Positions 33,355 through 42,682 are shown, numbered from the stretch's first letter. The stretch is 64,000 bases of DNA from Geothrix sp. (GCA_030681515.1 JAUXSE010000016.1:1-64000), one strand, 5' to 3'. Made by a program: numbers and translations. Notes: generated by a model from the sequence alone, not told the origin.

Positions 33355-34377
33355 ATGCTGGTCCTGGGCCTGGAATCCTCCTGCGACGACTGCTCCGCCG
33401 CCGTGGTGGAGGAGACGGTCGCGGGCCCGGTGCTGCGCTCCCTGGTGCGGGAAAGCCAGGACGGGATCCACGGTCCCTTCGGGGGCGTGGTGCCTGAGCT
33501 CGCGGCGCGGGAGCATCTGCTGCAGGTGCGGGCGGTCATGGCCGGGGCCCTGGCCCAGGCGGGCGTCGGTCTGGATGACCTCGACCGCATCGCCGTCACC
33601 CGGGGCCCCGGGCTGGTGGGCAGCCTGCTGGCCACCTTCAGCGCGAGCAAGGCCGTGGCCTGGCGCCACAGGATCCCCTGGGTGGGCGTCCACCACCTGC
33701 TGGGACACCTCAACGCCGCCCGCTTCGCGACGCCGTACCTGCCCTTCCCCGCCCTGGTGCTGCTGGTCTCCGGCGGGCACACACACCTCTACCTGGCGCA
33801 GGACTGGATCTCGCTCCAGCTGCTACAGAAAACCCGCGATGATGCCGCGGGCGAGGCCTTCGACAAGACCGCCCGGATGCTGAACCTGGGCTATCCGGGC
33901 GGCCCCCTGGTGGACGCCTGTGCCCAGGCCTCGGCCCGGGCTGCCGAGCCTTTCACGCCGCCCAGGTTCCGGGACGGCAAGGCCTCCTGGAGCTTCTCCG
34001 GCCTGAAGACCGGCGTGAAGCTGCGGATCGAAAGAAATTCCCGTCTGGCGGAGGCGGGATCCGCGGATCCCGAGGTCCAGGGCCTTTGCCGCAGCCTCCA
34101 GGAGGCCATCTCCACCTGGCTGCTGAAACCCCTTCCCGCCCTGGCGCGGGAGCACGGCGCCCGAAGCCTGGTGATCAGCGGCGGCGTGGCCTGCAACTCG
34201 CGGCTGCGGGCCGAGGCGGCGATCCTGGCGACCCGCGAAGCCCTGGTGCTGGCCATCCCCGAGCCGCGCCTCTGCACGGACAACGGAGCCATGATCGCCG
34301 CCGCGGGCGCGCTGCTGGAGCCCGACCCGGATCCCTGGATCCAGAACGCCGACGCCGATCTGAAGCTGGGAGCCTGA
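33355..34377 (+). CDS. tsaD: TsaD, tRNA threonylcarbamoyladenosine transferase subunit
   Basis: Transfers the threonylcarbamoyl group to A37 of ANN-decoding tRNAs, with TsaB and TsaE. The start at 33355 gives MLVLGLESSCDDCSAAVV, the ASKHA phosphate-1 motif. The metal-binding histidines are in VPELAAREHLLQV (one H) and GVHHLLGHLNAARF, and LLVSGGHTHLYL and VISGGVACNSRLR follow. 340 residues is normal. The metal motif differs from the usual HxExH: the first segment reads ELAAREHLL, which still contains E and H. It is followed 1 base later by gatC. Confidence 0.94.
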   Translation: MLVLGLESSCDDCSAAVVEETVAGPVLRSLVRESQDGIHGPFGGVVPELAAREHLLQVRAVMAGALAQAGVGLDDLDRIAVTRGPGLVGSLLATFSASKAVAWRHRIPWVGVHHLLGHLNAARFATPYLPFPALVLLVSGGHTHLYLAQDWISLQLLQKTRDDAAGEAFDKTARMLNLGYPGGPLVDACAQASARAAEPFTPPRFRDGKASWSFSGLKTGVKLRIERNSRLAEAGSADPEVQGLCRSLQEAISTWLLKPLPALAREHGARSLVISGGVACNSRLRAEAAILATREALVLAIPEPRLCTDNGAMIAAAGALLEPDPDPWIQNADADLKLGA

Positions 34378-34378
34378 G

Positions 34379-34663
34379 ATGAACGTGACCCGGGAGGATG
34401 TCCTCCGCTGCGCCGCCCTGGCCCACCTGAGCCTGCGGGAGGATGAGATCGAGGCCATGCGGCAGGCCATGGCGCGGATGCTCACCCACGCGGCCAGCCT
34501 CGATGAGCTGGATCTCGATCAGGTCGAGCCCATGCTGGCGGGCCTGGGCCGCCCCCTGCCCCGCCGGGAGGATGAACCGCGCGACACCTTCACCCAGGCC
34601 CAGGCCCTGGCCAACGCGCCCGCCCAGGACCGGGGGTACTTCGTGGTGCCGAAGGTGCTTTGA
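34379..34663 (+). CDS. gatC: GatC, amidotransferase subunit C
   Basis: Small subunit of the Glu-tRNA(Gln)/Asp-tRNA(Asn) amidotransferase GatCAB. VTREDVLRCAALAHLSLREDEIE at the N-terminus, DELDLDQVEPM in the middle and the terminal FVVPKVL are hallmark GatC segments. 94 residues is normal. It directly follows tsaD. The gatA and gatB genes are not in the window. Confidence 0.94.
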   Translation: MNVTREDVLRCAALAHLSLREDEIEAMRQAMARMLTHAASLDELDLDQVEPMLAGLGRPLPRREDEPRDTFTQAQALANAPAQDRGYFVVPKVL

Positions 34664-34672
34664 TCGCCAAGT

Positions 34673-34691
34673 TTATTTTGTTACGGCCCCT
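34673..34691 (+). repeat. 19-bp inverted repeat, left copy
   Basis: TTATTTTGTTACGGCCCCT lies 9 bases after gatC. Its exact reverse complement is at 35331-35349. The two copies bracket a single minus-strand gene and end at the same base on both sides. This looks like the ends of an inserted cassette rather than two terminators. Confidence 0.8.
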
Positions 34692-34697
34692 TGGCGC

Positions 34698-35279
34698 CTA
34701 CCAGTCCCCGCCCGAATCCCCGCCGCCGGAGTCGCCGCCACCGGAATCACCCCAGTCGCTGGAACCGGAGCTGGACTCGCCCCAATCGCTGGAAGAGCTG
34801 TCGGGGGAGCCCCCGGTCCCACCCTCGCCACCGCCCTGGCCGCCCTGTTGAGAATGGCCGCCACCCAGCATGCCGCCGATCATCATGCCCGTGAGCAGGC
34901 CGCCCATGCCGCCGCCAGATGGGCCATAGCCACCCTGCTGCATGGAGACGGAGCCCTGCATCGGCCCATCCAGACCCAGGCGCCGGCGGGCGGAGGGGGG
35001 CAGCTCCTCGTCCTTGAGCGCCTGAACGCCGGCCAGGGCGCCGCAGTAGCCGCAGGTCCACTTCACCGAACGCAGCCCATCCCACTCCTGCTTCATCCGG
35101 TCGCCCGTGGCGCCGCAGGTGGGGCACTTGGGATGGGGGCAAGGGAAGGTGTGCGGTTCCAGCGGACCCGTGGGAAGAGCGCGCCGGGAAGCCCCCAGCT
35201 GTTCGGGCCGGTCCTGTCTGCCGCGCATCAGAAGATAGATCACGGCACCGATGATGAGCAGGATGATGAGCGTCTTCAT
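34698..35279 (-). CDS. Zinc-ribbon membrane-anchored protein of unknown function
   Basis: A 193-residue protein. An N-terminal hydrophobic helix (MKTLIILLIIGAVIYLLM) is followed by a four-cysteine zinc ribbon (CPHPKCPTCGATGD, then WTCGYCGAL, about residues 47-82). A long Gly/Ser-rich tail ends in repeats of SSDWGESSSGSSDWGDSG and GGGDSGGGDSGGDW. Tails of this type occur in predicted membrane or secretion proteins, but I do not recognise the family. It is the only minus-strand gene in the tsaD-gatC-anmK stretch and is framed by a 19-bp inverted repeat. Confidence 0.75.
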   Translation of the reverse strand: MKTLIILLIIGAVIYLLMRGRQDRPEQLGASRRALPTGPLEPHTFPCPHPKCPTCGATGDRMKQEWDGLRSVKWTCGYCGALAGVQALKDEELPPSARRRLGLDGPMQGSVSMQQGGYGPSGGGMGGLLTGMMIGGMLGGGHSQQGGQGGGEGGTGGSPDSSSSDWGESSSGSSDWGDSGGGDSGGGDSGGDW

Positions 35280-35330
35280 GAGGGCTCCCGACGATCCCAG
35301 GGTACCCGGATCCGCCAGCCATCGTGACTC

Positions 35331-35349
35331 AGGGGCCGTAACAAAATAA
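35331..35349 (-). repeat. 19-bp inverted repeat, right copy
   Basis: Exact inverse of 34673-34691. It ends 23 bases before the anmK start, on the far side of the zinc-ribbon gene. Together the ends define a 677-base unit. Confidence 0.8.
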
Positions 35350-35372
35350 CCTTTGCTGGCATCATCAGCGTC

Positions 35373-36494
35373 ATGAAGCCCCGCATCCCGATCCCGGAGG
35401 ACCGCCCCTGGCGCGTGCTGGGCCTGATGTCGGGCACCAGCGCGGATGGCGTGGATGCCGTCCTCATCGAAGTGGACCCCCACGGGTTCCAGGGCGGGCG
35501 CCCCTTCCGGTCGCTGCTGGGCCATGGGGCCGCCCCCTATCCGGGCGACCTTCGGGAGGAGGTGCTGGCCGCCGCCTCCAACCACCTGGATCCGGCGGGC
35601 CTCTGCGTCCTCCAGCGCCGCCTGGGCGACCACCACGCCCGCGCCGCCCGGGCTCTCTGCGATCGCCTCGGGCTCCGGCCCGACCTGGCCTCCCTGCATG
35701 GACAGACGGTGCAGCATCACCCCGCGCAGGGCGCGAGCCTCCAACTGGCGGATCCCTACGTGCTGGCCGAGACCCTGGGTTGCCCGGTGGTGTGGGATCT
35801 CCGCCGCCGGGATCTCGCCCTGGGGGGACAGGGGGCGCCGCTGGTGCCCCTGGCCGAACGCTGGCTGCACGGCGCCGGGCCGTGGCTGGCGCTCAACCTC
35901 GGCGGGATCGCCAACCTCACGGCCTGGGATGGCCGGAAGACCTGGGCCTGGGATACGGGGCCGGGCATGTCCCTGCTGGATCTCGCCGCGGAACGCTGGA
36001 TGGGCCTTGCCTTCGATCCCGGGGGCGCCGCGGCCTCCGGCTCCGTGGCGGAACCCCTCCTGGCGCGCTGGCTCACGCACCCCTACTTCCAGGCGCCTCC
36101 GCCCAAATCCACGGGGCGGGAAATCTTCGGAGCCGCCTGGCTCCGCTCCGAAGGGGATGCCCTCGAGTTCCTCCCCCTGCCGGATCGCCTGGCCACCCTC
36201 GCCGCCTTCACGGCCGCCTCCGTCGCGCTGGAAGCCTCGCGCCTCGCCCCCTGGCCGCCGGGCACCCGAGCCCTCGTCAGCGGAGGCGGCGCCCGTCATC
36301 GCAGGCTTCGCGCCGAGCTGAGCGCGCGCCTGCCGCTGCCCCTGGAGGACGATGCGACCTTCCCCTCCGGCGCGCGGGAGGCCGTGAGCTGGGCGCTGCT
36401 GGGCGCCGCCAGCGCCCTGGGCCTGCCTGGAAACCTGCCTGAAGTGACCGGCGCCTCGCGGCCCGCGGCTCTGGGGAGTTGGGTGTGGCCGTGA
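35373..36494 (+). CDS. anmK: AnmK, anhydro-N-acetylmuramic acid kinase
   Basis: Phosphorylates and opens 1,6-anhydro-MurNAc in cell-wall recycling. RVLGLMSGTSADGVDAVLIEVD is the ATP/substrate motif near the N-terminus, ALNLGGIANLTAWD and DTGPGMSLLDLAAE are family segments, and LVSGGGARHRRLRA is near residue 305. 373 residues is typical. Its stop overlaps the next gene start (GTGA). It would be next to gatC if the inverted cassette were removed. Confidence 0.93.
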   Translation: MKPRIPIPEDRPWRVLGLMSGTSADGVDAVLIEVDPHGFQGGRPFRSLLGHGAAPYPGDLREEVLAAASNHLDPAGLCVLQRRLGDHHARAARALCDRLGLRPDLASLHGQTVQHHPAQGASLQLADPYVLAETLGCPVVWDLRRRDLALGGQGAPLVPLAERWLHGAGPWLALNLGGIANLTAWDGRKTWAWDTGPGMSLLDLAAERWMGLAFDPGGAAASGSVAEPLLARWLTHPYFQAPPPKSTGREIFGAAWLRSEGDALEFLPLPDRLATLAAFTAASVALEASRLAPWPPGTRALVSGGGARHRRLRAELSARLPLPLEDDATFPSGAREAVSWALLGAASALGLPGNLPEVTGASRPAALGSWVWP

Positions 36495-38431
36495 GGTGGA
36501 GCCGATGGGTGGATCACCTGCCCCTCTGGGTGGCCCTCGGCGCGACCCTGTCCACGGGCATCCACGAACCCGGGGAATCGGCGGTGATGGCGCTTCCCCT
36601 GGTCGCGGCCGCGGCGGTGGAACGATCGCGGCGGGATCTGGGCCCGTACCACCGCTGGCTGGAGGTGGGGGCCCTGCTCTTCTTCCTGGGCGACCTGGCC
36701 CGGGGTCAGGGGGTCTTCCCCGTGGCCATCCACACGTTGTTCGTGCTGGCCGGGGTGCGGCTGGCCCTGCCCCGGGACACCCGTCAGCGGCGCCAGCTCG
36801 TGCTCATGGGCTTCCTCCTGCTCCTCACGACGACGGTGAGCACCACCGATCCGGTATTCCTGGCCTGGGCGGTGGCCTGGTTCACGGCGGCGGCGCTGGC
36901 GCTGCTCCAGCTGAGCTGGGAGGCCTCGGCCCTGCTGAGGCGGGGCGCCCTGATCCGGCCCCCCTATGCCAGGGTGCCGATCTGGGCGGGCGCGGCCCTG
37001 GTGATCGGGTCGGGCTTCTTCCTGGTCATGCCACGCATCCAGGCGGGCATCCGTCCCACTTTCCTGGGCACCCCCGGCGCCTTCGGACGGGCCGGGCTGG
37101 GGGACCAGGTGGATCTGGGGGTGGGTGGCCCCATCGAAGCCAATCCCGAGGTGGCTTTGCGCATCGTGCCCCCACCGGGGACCGCACCGGCCTCTCTGGA
37201 GGGCCTCGATCTGTTGCCGGGCGTGACCCTGGAAGCCGTCCAGGGTCAGCGGTGGTTCCCCTCGGATCTCACCCCCCCATCCAGGCGCTCCCGCCAGGGC
37301 GGAACGGGCTTCCAGGCGGAGTTCCTGTACACGCCGAGTCCCCACGGGATCCTGGCGCTGCCCTATGGCCTGATCTCCCTGGCCCCCCCGGGCCTTCCCA
37401 TCCGCCCTGGAGAGGGAGCCAGCCGGCGCTGGATGTTTCCGCGGGCGCGCACCGTGCCCATGGGGATCACCTGGAACCCCCGTGAGGCGGTCCAGGCCGA
37501 ACCCCGGTTGCCGCCCCGGCGCCTGGAGCTGCTCACCTTCCTGGAGCCGGAGCACGCGGCCGCCCGGCGGTGGAGCCTGCGCCTGGCCCCCGGCATCCGG
37601 CCCACGCCCGAGTTGGCCCGCACCCTGGAAACGGCCCTGCGTGGGTTCCGTTACACCCTGGACAACCCCTCCGGCCGTGCGGCGAACCCCCTGGAGGATT
37701 TCCTCGACCAGACCCAGGCCGGGCATTGCGAGTACTTCGCCTCCGCCATGGCCCTGATGCTGCGGGCTCGGGGCGTGCCGGCCCGGGTGGTGAACGGCTA
37801 CCGGCTGGGGCCCTGGATCCCCGAAGGCGGCTATTTCCGTGTCAGCCAGGATCAGGCCCACAGCTGGGTCGAATACTGGGACGAGGGACGCTGGCAACGG
37901 TCGGACCCGACCCCGGCCGCCCCGGCCGGGTCGGGGCCATCGGACTCTGGCCTGGGGACCGCCTCCCGATGGCTCGACGCCCTCCGCTACCGCTGGGATC
38001 GGTACGTGGTGCGGTTTTCCGATCAGGATCAGCAGGCGGGATTCGCCTGGTTTCAAGGCCGATGGAAAGACTGGGAATGGCGCTGGAAAACGCCGCCCGC
38101 CCCCCTCTCCTGGGGTGCGGGGCTCCTCGTCCTGGCCTGGGTGGCCTGGCGCACCCGGGATCACTGGCGGCCGGTCCCGAAGGGCCCTGGACGCATCCGC
38201 GCCCTGCGTCCTCTGCTGGTCCGGGTCCGCCGGTCAGCGCCCCCGCAGGCCGGCGATACGGCCCGGGCCTGGCTGATGCGCCTGGGCGACCTCCGCCCGG
38301 AACGGCGGGCCCCCCTGCGTTGCTTGGCAGACGCCGTGGACGCGGACGCCTACGGCCATGGAGGCGATGCGGCCTCCCCCTTGGCAAAGGCGGAGGCCGC
38401 GGCGTGGCGGGGCTGGAAGGCTACTTCGTGA
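36491..38431 (+). CDS. Membrane transglutaminase-like protein (TgpA/DUF3488 type)
   Basis: The GTG at 36491 overlaps the anmK stop. The first about 180 residues contain several membrane spans (LPLWVALGATLSTG, LLLLTTTVSTTDP, IWAGAALVIGSGFF), followed by a DUF3488-like region. The transglutaminase core has Cys413 in GHCEYFASAMALML, His457 in QAHSWVEYW and Asp472 in RSDPTPA. A further membrane helix (LLVLAWVAWRT) and a cytoplasmic tail follow. The family occurs near MoxR/DUF58 genes and may cut or cross-link peptides outside the membrane; those partners are not seen here. Confidence 0.85.
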   Translation: MRWSRWVDHLPLWVALGATLSTGIHEPGESAVMALPLVAAAAVERSRRDLGPYHRWLEVGALLFFLGDLARGQGVFPVAIHTLFVLAGVRLALPRDTRQRRQLVLMGFLLLLTTTVSTTDPVFLAWAVAWFTAAALALLQLSWEASALLRRGALIRPPYARVPIWAGAALVIGSGFFLVMPRIQAGIRPTFLGTPGAFGRAGLGDQVDLGVGGPIEANPEVALRIVPPPGTAPASLEGLDLLPGVTLEAVQGQRWFPSDLTPPSRRSRQGGTGFQAEFLYTPSPHGILALPYGLISLAPPGLPIRPGEGASRRWMFPRARTVPMGITWNPREAVQAEPRLPPRRLELLTFLEPEHAAARRWSLRLAPGIRPTPELARTLETALRGFRYTLDNPSGRAANPLEDFLDQTQAGHCEYFASAMALMLRARGVPARVVNGYRLGPWIPEGGYFRVSQDQAHSWVEYWDEGRWQRSDPTPAAPAGSGPSDSGLGTASRWLDALRYRWDRYVVRFSDQDQQAGFAWFQGRWKDWEWRWKTPPAPLSWGAGLLVLAWVAWRTRDHWRPVPKGPGRIRALRPLLVRVRRSAPPQAGDTARAWLMRLGDLRPERRAPLRCLADAVDADAYGHGGDAASPLAKAEAAAWRGWKATS

Positions 38432-39188
38432 ACTTCTCGAAGGCCCGCATGAGCTCCATCGGCAAGGGGAAGATGATGGTGCTGTTCTTCTCCGTGGCGA
38501 TCTCCGCGAGGGTCTGCAGGTAGCGCATCTGGATGGCGGTGGGGTTCACGCTGATATTGTTGGCGGCTTCCAGCAGCTTATGGCTGGCCAGCAGTTCGCC
38601 CTCGGCGGCGATGATCTTCGCCCGCTTTTCGCGTTCAGCCTCGGCCTGCTTGCCCATGGCGCGCTGGATCTGCTCGGGCAGGTCCACGCTCTTCAGCTCC
38701 ACGCTGGTGACCTCGATGCCCCAGGGTTCGGTGGAGCGGTCAATGATCTCCCGCAGCCGCAGGCTCAGCTTCTCGCGGTCGGCCAGCAGTTCATCCAGGG
38801 TGACTTCGCCGAGGATGCTGCGCAGGGTGGTCTGGGCCATCTGGCTGGTGGCGTAGTAGTAGTTTTCCACGCCGATGATGGCGCCCTTGGGATCCAGCAC
38901 CTTGAAGTAGACGACGGCGCTCACCTTCAGGCTCACGTTGTCGCGGGTGATGATGTCCTGGCTCGGCACATCCATCACGACCGTGCGGAGGCTGACGGTG
39001 ACGGCGGTCTGGAAGGGCCGCCACACGAAGCAGAGGCCGGGCCCCTTGGGATGGTCCCCCACCTTGCCGAGGGTGAAGACTACCAGCCGCTCGTACTCGT
39101 TCACCACCTTGAGGCAGGAGAAGAAGTAGATCAGCAGGAAGATCGCGAACGGGCCGGAACAGCCGAACGACGAAATCAGCGCGTCCAT
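38421..39188 (-). CDS. Slipin/SPFH (band 7) membrane protein
   Basis: A stomatin-like scaffold protein of the inner membrane. An N-terminal hydrophobic hairpin (FAIFLLIYFFSCLKVV) is followed by YERLVVFTLGKVGDHPKGPGL and a SPFH core with DVPSQDIITRDNVSLKVSAVVYFKV. The C-terminal helix (GKQAEAEREKRAKIIAAEGE) is the coiled-coil oligomerisation segment. 255 residues. A partner NfeD-type gene, often adjacent, is not present. It is convergent with the transglutaminase gene, with 11 bases of overlap at the 3' ends. Confidence 0.9.
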   Translation of the reverse strand: MDALISSFGCSGPFAIFLLIYFFSCLKVVNEYERLVVFTLGKVGDHPKGPGLCFVWRPFQTAVTVSLRTVVMDVPSQDIITRDNVSLKVSAVVYFKVLDPKGAIIGVENYYYATSQMAQTTLRSILGEVTLDELLADREKLSLRLREIIDRSTEPWGIEVTSVELKSVDLPEQIQRAMGKQAEAEREKRAKIIAAEGELLASHKLLEAANNISVNPTAIQMRYLQTLAEIATEKNSTIIFPLPMELMRAFEKFTK

Positions 39189-39239
39189 TGAAGACCTCCA
39201 GGGGATGATGGCGCCCAGTCTACCCCCCGGACGATCCGG

Positions 39240-39863
39240 CTAGGCCCTCACGAACGGATTTGTGACCGATTCCTCACCCAGGGTGGTGGCGGGCCCGTGT
39301 CCCGGGATGACCAGCGTGGCCCCGTCCAGCACATAGAGTTCCCGGCGGATGCTCTGTTCCAGCAGATCCCAGCTACCGCCCCACAGGTCCGTGCGGCCGA
39401 CGCCGCCCCGGAAGAGGGTATCCCCCGCCAGCAGCACCTGGCCCTGGGCAAACTCGCCATGGAAGCAGCAGGATCCAGGCGTGTGGCCGGGCGTATGCAG
39501 GGTCGTGAGGTCCAGATGACGCTCGCCGGCATTCAGGTCCATCATCTCGGGCTGCGGGATGGCGGGCATTCCGAACATCCCCGTCTGCTGGGGCAGCACC
39601 TCGATGAGGAAGGTGTCGTCCCCATGCAGATGCGCCGGGCACTGCCAGAGATCCTGCAATTCGCGGGTGGCGCCCACATGATCGAAGTGGGCATGGGTAT
39701 GGAGGAGTGCCGTGACCTTGAAGCCCAGGGCCTCCACCCGGCGGCGGATCTTCGCGCCGTCTCCGCCCGGATCCACCACCACGCCCAGGCCTGTGGCAGG
39801 ATCCCACAGCAGCGAACAGTTGCAGCCCAGGGGGCCCACGGGGAAGGATTCGAGGCTCAGCAT
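39240..39863 (-). CDS. Metallo-beta-lactamase fold hydrolase (glyoxalase II-like)
   Basis: A 207-residue enzyme with the metal motif LLHTHAHFDHVGATRELQ (about residue 56), then HTPGHTPGSCCFHGE and LLAGDTLFRGGVGRTDL and a final VIPGHGPATTLGEE. This set fits the small hydroxyacylglutathione hydrolase-like group (YcbL/GloC type), which cleaves thioesters. It lacks the long C-terminal glutathione-binding domain of classic GloB, so the thiol partner is uncertain. Confidence 0.87.
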   Translation of the reverse strand: MLSLESFPVGPLGCNCSLLWDPATGLGVVVDPGGDGAKIRRRVEALGFKVTALLHTHAHFDHVGATRELQDLWQCPAHLHGDDTFLIEVLPQQTGMFGMPAIPQPEMMDLNAGERHLDLTTLHTPGHTPGSCCFHGEFAQGQVLLAGDTLFRGGVGRTDLWGGSWDLLEQSIRRELYVLDGATLVIPGHGPATTLGEESVTNPFVRA

Positions 39864-39934
39864 CCTACCAGTGTGCCAACTTCGTGGCCGGATGTGCGCG
39901 CCGTCAGCCGATGGCTGATCGCTAAACTGGACCC

Positions 39935-41788
39935 GTGGCCGCCGTCCGAACCAACCTCGACAAGTCCCCCCTCCTGCAGCGCAAGCTGGCGGATCTCCCC
40001 CTGCGTCCGGGCTGCTACCTCTACCGCGACGAAGGCGGGAACCTGCTCTACGTGGGCAAGGCCAAGGTGTTGCGGAACCGGGTGAAGACCTACTTCCAGC
40101 AGAAACGGCTGGACGCCAAGACCCGCCGCCTGGTGGCCCGCATCTGGGACATCGAGCTCATCGTCTGCGAAACGGAACTGGAAGCCCTCATCCTGGAGAA
40201 CAACCTCATCAAGGAGCACTGGCCGCCCTTCAACATCCTGCTCAAGGACGACAAGAGCTACCCCTACGTGAAGCTCACCTGGAAGGAGGCCTTCCCCAAG
40301 GTCTTCGTCACCCGCAAGGTGCGCAAGGACGGCAGCCTCTACTTCGGGCCCTTCTTCCCCGCCAGCACGGCCTATCGCACGGCGGAGCTGGTCTACCGTT
40401 TCTTCCAGATCCGCGACTGCGATATCGAGATTGACGGCAAGCGGGGCCGGGCCTGCCTCAAGTACCAGCTGCACCGCTGCACAGCCCCCTGCATCGCCGC
40501 CGTGGGCCAGGAGGCCTATCGCGAGCAGGCCAAGGAAGCGCGCCTTTTCCTCGAAGGCAAGCGGGACGAGCTGAAGGCGAGGCTGGAGGCCGCCATGTGG
40601 AAGGCCGCCGAGGCCGCCGCCTTCGAGCAGGCCGCCCAGCACCGGGACGCCCTCCAGCAGGTGGACGCCTGGTTCACGCGGCAGAAGGCCGCCAGCGCGG
40701 ACCTGGACGATACGGATGTCTATGGCAGCGCCGTGCTCGACGGCCGCGCGTGTGTGCACCGCCTGATGCTGCGGGAGGGCCGCATGATGGGTCGGCAGGA
40801 ATACGTGCTGGAGGACATCGAGGCCTTCGATGGCGCCGTGCTGGCCCAGGTCCTTCAGCGCGTCTACAGTTCCGATCCCGTGCCAGCCAAGCTCCTCGTG
40901 GAGGTCGAGCCAGAAGAAGGCGACCTCCTCCGCGAATGGCTGTCAGGCCTGCGAGGCACCAGGGCCCGCATCCACGTCCCTCAGAAAGGCGAGAAGGTGG
41001 AACTGCTGGCCATGGCCCAGGAGAACGCGCGGCTCGCGCTGGAACGCAAGTTCGAGCCGGCGCGATTGAACGAGGCGGTCCTGGAGGGCCTGCAGGCCTT
41101 CCTGGGCCTGAGCCACCTCCCCCGCCGCCTGGAATGTTTCGACATCAGCCACGGCCAGGGCCGCGAGGTGGTGGCCAGCTGCGTGGTGTTCACGGACGGC
41201 GTGCCCGACAAGGCCCGCTATCGCCGCTTCAAGATGGCCAACGAGCAGAATGATGACTTCGCCAACATGCAAGAAGCGGTGACCCGCCGCTACCGGCGGA
41301 TGAGGGACGAGGGCCAGGAATTCCCGAATCTGGTGATCATTGACGGGGGGCTGGGGCAGCTTCATGCGGCGGAAGCGGCCCTGAAAGAACTGGGGCTGGA
41401 GCAGCTGGAACTGGCGAGCCTGGCGAAGAAGGAGGAGCTGGTGTTCCGCCCCGGCTCCAGCGAACCGCTGAAAATCCCCAAATCCTCGCCGGTGCTGCAG
41501 CTGCTCCAGCGCATCCGCGACGAGGCCCACCGCTTCGCCATCACCTACCACCGGGCCCTGCGCGCCAAGCGCACCCTCCAGACCGAGCTGACGCAGATCC
41601 CCGGCATCGGCCCGGCCACGGCGAAGAAGCTGCTCCAGACCTTCGGCAGCGCCACACGGGTGCGCGAGGCCACGGAGGCGGATCTCGTCCTCGCCATCGG
41701 CGCCGCCGCCACCCGCAAGGTGCTGGCCGCGCGAACCGGAGAGGTCCAGGTCCAGGCGCCCGGCAACCGGGGTGGCCGGGGACGCTGA
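39935..41788 (+). CDS. uvrC: UvrC, excinuclease ABC subunit C
   Basis: Makes both incisions in nucleotide excision repair, recruited by UvrB. The GIY-YIG domain is at about residues 15-95 (LRPGCYLYRDEGGNLLYVGKAK), the UvrB-binding coiled coil near 200-235, and the RNase H-like nuclease around 380-520 (LECFDISHGQGREVVASCVVF, VIIDGGLGQLHAAEAAL). Helix-hairpin-helix motifs are at the end (IPGIGPATAKKLLQTFGS). 617 residues is normal. The start is a GTG, with no strong ribosome site. Confidence 0.96.
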   Translation: MAAVRTNLDKSPLLQRKLADLPLRPGCYLYRDEGGNLLYVGKAKVLRNRVKTYFQQKRLDAKTRRLVARIWDIELIVCETELEALILENNLIKEHWPPFNILLKDDKSYPYVKLTWKEAFPKVFVTRKVRKDGSLYFGPFFPASTAYRTAELVYRFFQIRDCDIEIDGKRGRACLKYQLHRCTAPCIAAVGQEAYREQAKEARLFLEGKRDELKARLEAAMWKAAEAAAFEQAAQHRDALQQVDAWFTRQKAASADLDDTDVYGSAVLDGRACVHRLMLREGRMMGRQEYVLEDIEAFDGAVLAQVLQRVYSSDPVPAKLLVEVEPEEGDLLREWLSGLRGTRARIHVPQKGEKVELLAMAQENARLALERKFEPARLNEAVLEGLQAFLGLSHLPRRLECFDISHGQGREVVASCVVFTDGVPDKARYRRFKMANEQNDDFANMQEAVTRRYRRMRDEGQEFPNLVIIDGGLGQLHAAEAALKELGLEQLELASLAKKEELVFRPGSSEPLKIPKSSPVLQLLQRIRDEAHRFAITYHRALRAKRTLQTELTQIPGIGPATAKKLLQTFGSATRVREATEADLVLAIGAAATRKVLAARTGEVQVQAPGNRGGRGR

Positions 41789-41809
41789 AATCCACTACTC
41801 TTTTGCTCC

Positions 41810-42682
41810 ATGCTCATTCGCTCCGCGCTTCTCCTGACCCTGCCTCTGGCGCTGTCCGCACAGGAGGATCCCTTCTTCCTGGAGCCTCCGCTGCCTTCCA
41901 CGGTCACCCGGGTGGCCGTGGGAGCCTACGATCAGGCCTTCTCGGACGGACGGGGACACTGGAAGGGTTGGAGCCTGGAAGGGACGATCTACCCCGCCAG
42001 CGGGGCCCCCTGGCAGCTGTCCGCCTCGGGCATTGACCGGCCGGAAGGCAAGGGGACGATGTTCTCCGGGGGCAAGTACCTGCTCATCGGCGAAGCCTCC
42101 TCCGCCTTCCTCGGTCTGAGCGGGGGAACCAACAGCGACTTCCTGCCCTTGTTCCGGGCGGATGTGGATTTCCGGTTCGACCTCGGCGCTGGCTGGAAAC
42201 TCGATCTCGCCGGGGCCCTCAGCCGGTTCACGGAGGATCAAGAGGTGCGGATGCTCCAGGTGGGCCCGGCCTACCAGGGGTCAGGCTGGAGCGTCTCGAC
42301 CCGGATCCAGCAGCTGACCTACGACCCGGGAGGCGATAGCGATACGGGAGGCTTCCTGAACATCCGGTTGGGAGGCAACGATTTCGGCGTGTGGCACAAC
42401 CTTCGGCTGGCCGCGGGCCGGGGCATCCTCGAAAGCACGGCTTCCGGCGGAAGCCTGGCCACCTCGACCATGATGTCCAGTGCCACGGGCCGCTTCAGCC
42501 GACGCCCCCCTTCCACCTCCCTGACCTCAACCGCATCGCTGCCGCAGGAACGCCTCGCCAGCCTCACCGGCCACTGGCCCCTGACGGACCGGTTCGCCCT
42601 CAAGGCCGAGGCCACCTGGGGCGAAAAAGTCTCCACCTACCGCTTCTGGGGCGGAGGCCTCCAGGTCGTGGCCACGTTCTGA
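41810..42682 (+). CDS. Probable outer-membrane beta-barrel protein
   Basis: A 290-residue protein with a signal peptide (MLIRSALLLTLPLALSAQ). The mature part has alternating strands rich in Gly/Trp/Tyr (WKGWSLEGTIYPASGAP, FRADVDFRFDLGAGWKLDLAGAL), with a final aromatic strand ending LQVVATF. Such layout is typical of outer-membrane barrels, but no named family is recognised. It stands alone 22 bases after uvrC and may be co-transcribed with it. Confidence 0.65.
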   Translation: MLIRSALLLTLPLALSAQEDPFFLEPPLPSTVTRVAVGAYDQAFSDGRGHWKGWSLEGTIYPASGAPWQLSASGIDRPEGKGTMFSGGKYLLIGEASSAFLGLSGGTNSDFLPLFRADVDFRFDLGAGWKLDLAGALSRFTEDQEVRMLQVGPAYQGSGWSVSTRIQQLTYDPGGDSDTGGFLNIRLGGNDFGVWHNLRLAAGRGILESTASGGSLATSTMMSSATGRFSRRPPSTSLTSTASLPQERLASLTGHWPLTDRFALKAEATWGEKVSTYRFWGGGLQVVATF

